Shown here: piece after piece, positions 6,947 to 9,769 of the stretch
Position numbering within the stretch: position 1 is the stretch's first letter
Layout of the letters: each line of letters opens with the position of its first letter
Assembly (NCBI GenBank): GCA_021162265.1
Contig: JAGGZA010000124.1
Span: forward strand, 1 to 9,769
Reading direction: 5' to 3'
Source: Candidatus Aerophobota bacterium
GTDB lineage: Bacteria; Aerophobota; Aerophobia; Aerophobales; B3-G15
DNA: 9,769 nucleotides
The notes under the pieces: generated by a model
Seen by the model: the letters and a program-made list of their open reading frames with translations, nothing else
The model's database searches: none
Told to the model about the DNA's origin: nothing
Position numbers and translations under genes: made by a program

Positions 6947-6975
6947 ACAATACAAAAACAAGATAAATATGTCAA
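6947..6975 (-). promoter_or_regulatory. Sigma70-type promoter of the NDPK gene
   Basis: On the minus strand a perfect -35 TTGACA (6970-6975) is followed after 17 nt by TATTGT (6947-6952). An overlapping TATATT lies a few bases further on. The start would be near 6940, about 25 nt before the ATG. This separates the NDPK gene from the fdhD cluster upstream, although read-through is possible because I saw no terminator between them. Confidence 0.6.
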
Positions 6976-6995
6976 CATTCCCCTTATTTTTTAAT

Positions 6996-7082
6996 CTATG
7001 TAATTCTGATTGCATTAAAGATTGCAAGGAGAGCAACACCTACATCGGCTATGGCGATAACTGGAGCATCATTTATCCCATC
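6996..7082 (-). pseudogene. Relic of a heavy-metal P1B-type ATPase (internally deleted 3' end)
   Basis: Downstream of fdhD and in the same frame, an open stretch reads DGINDAPVIAIADVGVA and then LLAIFNAIRIT before a TAG stop. The first part matches the hinge motif GDGINDAP...ADVG found in P-type ATPases about 100 residues or more before the end. The second part matches the last membrane helix of P1B ATPases (ADxGxxLLVxxNAxRL). The two joined parts share an ADVG-like stretch, so a deletion by recombination between similar coding segments explains the fusion. There is no start, phosphorylation motif DKTG or CPx helix, and the fragment follows directly after the fdhD stop. It is clearly not functional as an ATPase. 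The 5' boundary is uncertain. Confidence 0.65.
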
Positions 7083-7107
7083 CCATTGAAAAAGTCAGGT
7101 AATTCTG
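7000..7107. repeat. 9-bp direct repeat flanking the P1B ATPase relic
   Basis: GTAATTCTG occurs at 7000-7008 and again at 7099-7107, 99 bp apart. The copies bracket the ATPase relic and lie in the last codons of the relic (RIT, stop) and of fdhD (RIT, stop) in the same reading frame. They may mark a recombination junction, but nine bases in AT-rich DNA can recur by chance. Confidence 0.4.
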
Positions 7108-7874
7108 TAATTATGAGTATAGATATTCATTCGGTGTCCTCTTACAAAGCCAATCAGGGTAAGGTTAAGTTTTTCTGCCAGACTCACTGCTAAATCTGTA
7201 GGAGCTGAGCGAGAAGCAATGATAGATACCTTTCTCCTTGCTGCTTTGATCAAGATTTCCGAGCTTATTCTCCCGCTTGTCAGGATAGCCTTATCCTGAG
7301 TGGAAATCCCCTTTATAAAACATTCGCCAAATACTTTGTCCATCGCATTATGTCTGCCAATATCCTCGGAGAAGACTTCTATACGTTCCTGACTGCATAG
7401 AGCGCAGGAGTGGACTCCACCTGTATTCTTGAAAGTTAAAGACCTCTTCTGGAGTTCCTCCATTAAGTTAGATATTTTTTCCCAGGAGTATTTAACCTGA
7501 ATTTTTAGAGGAGTAAGCTCTTGAATATAAACGCTCTGATTGAAAGTAACCGCCTTACCACATCCTGACCCAACTGCTTTTTTTAAAAGAGAATTTTTAA
7601 TATCAGGGAAATTTTCTTCTAAACCTATTTTAATGTGCCAGTCACTTTTATTTAAGTTTAAGTATTTTATTTTTGTTTCTTCTTTAATAAAGCCTTCAGA
7701 CAAAAGAAAACCAATGGCTAAATACTCTAATTTATCAGGACTACACTGTAAAGTTATAAGTTTATTCTCGTTTACTACAATAGTTAGGGGAATTTCACAT
7801 ACTATCCTGTCTTTTAATTTTTCCCTTTTCTCAGAAGACATCTGGAGTATGTTTACGTCTATACTTAAATTCAC
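7095..7874 (-). CDS. fdhD: FdhD: sulfurtransferase for formate dehydrogenase maturation
   Basis: 259 aa, normal length. FdhD takes persulfide sulfur from a cysteine desulfurase and passes it to the molybdenum/tungsten bis-MGD cofactor of formate dehydrogenases. Seen: EIPLTIVVN (27-35), YLAIGFLLSEGFI (51-63), the catalytic-loop cysteine in VGSGCGKA (C105), TGGVHSCAL (151-159), EDIGRHNAMDKV (170-181), TSGRISSEI (199-207), ASRSAPTDLAV (220-230) and GFVRGHRMNIY (242-252). The active loop has one cysteine, where Escherichia coli FdhD has a CxxC pair of which one is essential. A second pair, CALC (157-160), lies later. The start is GTG at 7872-7874, fixed by AGGAG (7881-7885) 6 nt upstream. It lies 38 nt after nifU in the same direction as nifS, its expected sulfur donor. 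No formate dehydrogenase gene is in the window. Confidence 0.95.
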   Translation of the reverse strand: MNLSIDVNILQMSSEKREKLKDRIVCEIPLTIVVNENKLITLQCSPDKLEYLAIGFLLSEGFIKEETKIKYLNLNKSDWHIKIGLEENFPDIKNSLLKKAVGSGCGKAVTFNQSVYIQELTPLKIQVKYSWEKISNLMEELQKRSLTFKNTGGVHSCALCSQERIEVFSEDIGRHNAMDKVFGECFIKGISTQDKAILTSGRISSEILIKAARRKVSIIASRSAPTDLAVSLAEKLNLTLIGFVRGHRMNIYTHNYRIT

Positions 7875-7912
7875 TCTTTACTCCTGACAAACTCAATGAA
7901 ATATTTATTATT

Positions 7913-8311
7913 TTATTTATTTTTTTTATTCTTCTTAGCCAGATAATCCTCTATGGCTGCCTTTAAGGCATCCTCAGCTAAGACAGAGCAGTGCATTTTA
8001 ATGGGAGGAAGTCCATCCAGAGCTTCTGCCACGGCCCTGTTGGATATCTTTAGTGCTTCTTTAACTGTTTTACCTTTAACCATCTCTGTTACCATGCTAC
8101 TTGTGGCAATAGCTGCTCCGCATCCAAACGTCCTGAATTTAGCATCAACAATTTTATCATCCTTTACCTTGATATAAAGCTCCATAACATCGCCACAGAT
8201 AGGATTTCCTACGCGGCCAACCCCATCAGGGTTTTTTATCTCTCCTACATTACGGGGATGTTTGAAATGCTCCATTACCTTTTTACTGTACAGCGCCCAT
8301 TGGTCTTTCAT
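7913..8311 (-). CDS. nifU: IscU/NifU-type Fe-S cluster scaffold protein
   Basis: 132 aa from the preferred start. It assembles [2Fe-2S]/[4Fe-4S] clusters from sulfur supplied by the adjacent cysteine desulfurase. The three cluster-binding cysteines are present: C39 in GNPICGDV (with D41), C64 in FGCGAAIATSSMVTE and C108 in KMHCSVLAEDALKAAI. The N-terminal YSKKVMEHFKHPRNVGEI is typical. It is the single-domain U-type; the C-terminal NifU and ferredoxin domains of nitrogen-fixation NifU are missing. It lacks the classical LPPVK of IscU but has LPPIK (101-105). An upstream in-frame ATG at 8350 would add 13 residues inside nifS. The ATG at 8309-8311 fits the family better and has AGAGG (8317-8321) 5 nt before it. 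It begins 1 nt after the nifS stop, implying coupled translation. The tail is Lys/Asn-rich. Confidence 0.95.
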   Translation of the reverse strand: MKDQWALYSKKVMEHFKHPRNVGEIKNPDGVGRVGNPICGDVMELYIKVKDDKIVDAKFRTFGCGAAIATSSMVTEMVKGKTVKEALKISNRAVAEALDGLPPIKMHCSVLAEDALKAAIEDYLAKKNKKNK

Positions 8312-8312
8312 C

Positions 8313-9497
8313 TTAACCTCTGTATTCTTTTGATTTTGCTTCTTTACCAAATGGAGATATTGCTCTCAGTTTTTCAACGATAGAAGGTAAAACACTAATT
8401 ACCCGATCTATATCCTTTTGTGTGGTATTGCGTCCCAGACTGAATCTTAAAGATCCATGAGCAACTTCTGCAGGAACGCCCATAGCCAGGAGCACATGGG
8501 ATGGTTCTAAGGAACCAGAGGTACAGGCAGACCCACTTGATACACATATTCCCTCTAAGTCCAGGTTTATAAGCATAGATTCACCCTCTACGTATTTTAC
8601 ACATATATTTAGAATTCCAGGAAGTCTGCGGTGAGGATGACCATTTAAAATTATATCATCTATTCGCTCATTTAAGCCTTTATATAGTTTGTCTCTTAAC
8701 TCTCTTAGCCTTTTTTCCTCATTGGCCATTTCCTTACTCGCTATCTCACAGGCTTTTCCCAGTCCGACAATTCCCGGAACATTCTCTGTGCCGGCTCTTC
8801 TATTTCTCTCATGATGACCACCGTGGATAAGAGGTGAAATCTTCACCCCTTTCCTTACGTATAATGCTCCTATTCCCTTTGGTCCATACAATTTATGTCC
8901 AGATAGAGAAAGCATATCTATTCCTGATTCTTTGACATCTATAGGTACTTTTCCTGCCGTTTGTACAGCATCAGTGTGAAAGTAAATCCCTCTTTCTCTG
9001 GCGATTTTAGCAATCTCTTGAATAGGCTCAATGGTTCCAACTTCATTGTTGGCATGCATTATGCTAATAAGTATGGTCTTGTCTGTCAAACTCTTTCTTA
9101 ATTCATCAAGGTCAATTACTCCAAATTTGTCTACAGAGATGTATGTAACTTTTAATCCCTGTTTTTCAAGCCATTTGCAGGTATTTATAACCGCATGATG
9201 CTCTATTCTGGAAGTTATAATATGATTTCCTCTTTTTTTGTTTGCAAACGCTACACCCTTTATAGCCATATTATCTGCTTCGGTTCCTCCACCTGTGAAG
9301 ATAATTTCTTCAGGTTCAGCATTTAATAGCCTGGCAACTTTTTCCCTCGCTTCTTCAATTGCTCCTTTTGCTTTCTGAGCTAATTGATAGACAGATGAGG
9401 GATTCCCATAAATCTGGTTGAAGAAAGGGAGCATCTCCTCTATTACCTCAGGATGACAGGGAGTGGTAGCGGCATAATCCAGGTATATTTTTTTCAT
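8313..9497 (-). CDS. nifS: Cysteine desulfurase (NifS/IscS family)
   Basis: 394 aa, normal length. This PLP enzyme removes sulfur from L-cysteine as an enzyme-bound persulfide and gives it to acceptors, here probably NifU and FdhD. It opens IYLDYAATTPCHPEV (4-18), with YGNPSSVYQLAQKA (30-43). GGGTEADNMAIKG (69-81) and EHHAVI (99-104, PLP-stacking His) follow. HTDAVQTAGKVPID (174-187) contains the PLP-contacting Asp and Gln. The Schiff-base lysine is K202 in SLSGHKLYGPKG. The catalytic Cys is C325 in SSGSACTSGSLEPSHVL, the extended loop of group I desulfurases that work with U-type scaffolds. RRAGTENV (233-240) is intact. ATG 9495-9497 has AAGGAG (9508-9513) about 10 nt upstream. It lies 63 nt after a YHS mini-gene and 1 nt before nifU. 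Confidence 0.97.
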   Translation of the reverse strand: MKKIYLDYAATTPCHPEVIEEMLPFFNQIYGNPSSVYQLAQKAKGAIEEAREKVARLLNAEPEEIIFTGGGTEADNMAIKGVAFANKKRGNHIITSRIEHHAVINTCKWLEKQGLKVTYISVDKFGVIDLDELRKSLTDKTILISIMHANNEVGTIEPIQEIAKIARERGIYFHTDAVQTAGKVPIDVKESGIDMLSLSGHKLYGPKGIGALYVRKGVKISPLIHGGHHERNRRAGTENVPGIVGLGKACEIASKEMANEEKRLRELRDKLYKGLNERIDDIILNGHPHRRLPGILNICVKYVEGESMLINLDLEGICVSSGSACTSGSLEPSHVLLAMGVPAEVAHGSLRFSLGRNTTQKDIDRVISVLPSIVEKLRAISPFGKEAKSKEYRG

Positions 9498-9521
9498 TTT
9501 TTATTTTCTCCTTTCTCAAGT

Positions 9522-9552
9522 GGAGGCAAGACTTTAATGAAATCCTGCCTCC
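9522..9552 (-). promoter_or_regulatory. Hairpin between the YHS gene and nifS
   Basis: In the minus-strand RNA, GGAGGCAGGA (9543-9552) pairs with TCTTGCCTCC (9522-9531) over 10 positions including one G-U, around an 11-nt loop. No T-tract follows on either strand, so it is not an ordinary intrinsic terminator. It ends about 8 nt before the nifS ribosome-binding site and holds an SD-like AAGGAGG in its 5' arm. It may stabilise or process the message, or tune nifS expression; the function is unknown. Confidence 0.5.
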
Positions 9553-9560
9553 TTAAGTTA

Positions 9561-9722
9561 TTAACAGCACCTTCTGTGAGGTTTTATGTATTTCTCCGGT
9601 TCCTTTTCAAAAGGCTCCTTACATACAGGAGCACAAAAGTAATACATTTTTCCTTTGTATTCAAGCTTTGCTGGGGCTTTTTCCTCATCAACTTCCATTC
9701 CGCAAACAAGGTCCTTAACCAT
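9561..9722 (-). CDS. YHS-domain mini-protein (53 aa)
   Basis: A 53-aa protein found by reading the minus strand by hand. It begins MVKDLVCGMEVDEEKAPAKL and continues through YKGKMYYFCAPVCKEPFEKE to a PEKYIKPHRRCC tail. This is a complete YHS domain: CGM at 7-9, the central YYFC (27-30), C34 and the FEKEPEKY end. YHS domains occur alone or fused to copper and other heavy-metal ATPases and are thought to bind metal. The tail adds two adjacent cysteines after the domain, giving five in all (C7, C30, C34, C52, C53). A strong AGGAGGTG (about 9729-9736) lies 6 nt before ATG 9720-9722. It is the first gene seen of the nifS-nifU-fdhD run, suggesting a metal or sulfur role. Upstream, a frame closing at 9738-9740 may be the end of another operon gene. 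Confidence 0.88.
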   Translation of the reverse strand: MVKDLVCGMEVDEEKAPAKLEYKGKMYYFCAPVCKEPFEKEPEKYIKPHRRCC

Positions 9723-9769
9723 TATTCTCACCTCCTCTCAATTAATAGGTCTTTCCTTCAATGGTTTAA

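Noticed and set aside
6909..7193. 94-codon open frame on the + strand covering the ndk-fdhD gap
   Set aside because: It overlaps the start of ndk, the ndk promoter, the ATPase relic and the end of fdhD. It has no RBS and no recognisable domain; it is most likely chance.
8312..8350. Longer nifU start at 8350
   Set aside because: It would add 13 Lys/Asn-rich residues overlapping nifS. The ATG at 8311 has an RBS at the right distance and matches the usual family N-terminus.
9738..9769. End of a further upstream gene on the minus strand (reading KPLKERPIN, stop)
   Set aside because: Only about 10 codons are visible, with no motif. Its spacing to the YHS gene fits an operon, but coding status cannot be shown from so little sequence.

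Overview
The window is AT-rich bacterial chromosomal DNA carrying mostly housekeeping genes. No transposase, phage gene, CRISPR array, tRNA or rRNA was seen. Start sites have strong Shine-Dalgarno sequences (AGGAGG types) and several upstream regions carry sigma70-like TTGACA/TATAAT boxes. A membrane pyrophosphatase, a formate-dehydrogenase maturation gene and a split carbamoyl-phosphate synthetase large subunit together suggest an anaerobic, possibly deep-branching or thermophile-related bacterium. The sequence alone does not let me name the lineage.

Left part (1-1297): a divergent pair. The N-terminal 224 codons of an ion-pumping membrane pyrophosphatase (hppA) run leftward off the window edge from a near-consensus promoter. 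A PspC-domain membrane protein is read rightward.

Middle part (about 1305-5758, + strand): a compact pyrimidine operon, pyrR-pyrB-pyrC-carB(C-terminal half), with junctions that overlap or lie a few bases apart. It follows an A/T-rich leader that ends in a strong intrinsic-terminator hairpin only 12 nt before pyrR, so the hairpin must act as an attenuator. No canonical PyrR-binding loop was found. A short ORF instead runs through the hairpin, which resembles the UTP-sensed pyrBI attenuator of enterobacteria. The carB gene encodes only the second synthetase half plus the MGS-like regulatory domain, so carA, the other carB half, pyrD, pyrE and pyrF must lie elsewhere.

Right part (5746-9769, - strand): first a 389-aa protein with two NDP-kinase-like domains, the N-terminal one lacking the catalytic histidine. 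It has its own promoter, and its 3' end overlaps carB convergently by 13 bp. Next is a small in-frame relic of a heavy-metal P1B ATPase. Finally there is a gene cluster read in the order YHS mini-protein, nifS cysteine desulfurase, nifU/iscU scaffold, fdhD sulfurtransferase. This last group forms a coherent sulfur-transfer module: NifS makes persulfide sulfur, NifU builds Fe-S clusters, and FdhD passes sulfur to the molybdenum/tungsten cofactor of formate dehydrogenase.

The most notable points are the tandem NDPK with one dead domain, the split carB, the pyr leader, the sulfur-relay cluster headed by an unlisted 53-aa YHS protein, and the ATPase relic. All genes belong to known families, and I saw no wholly new system.
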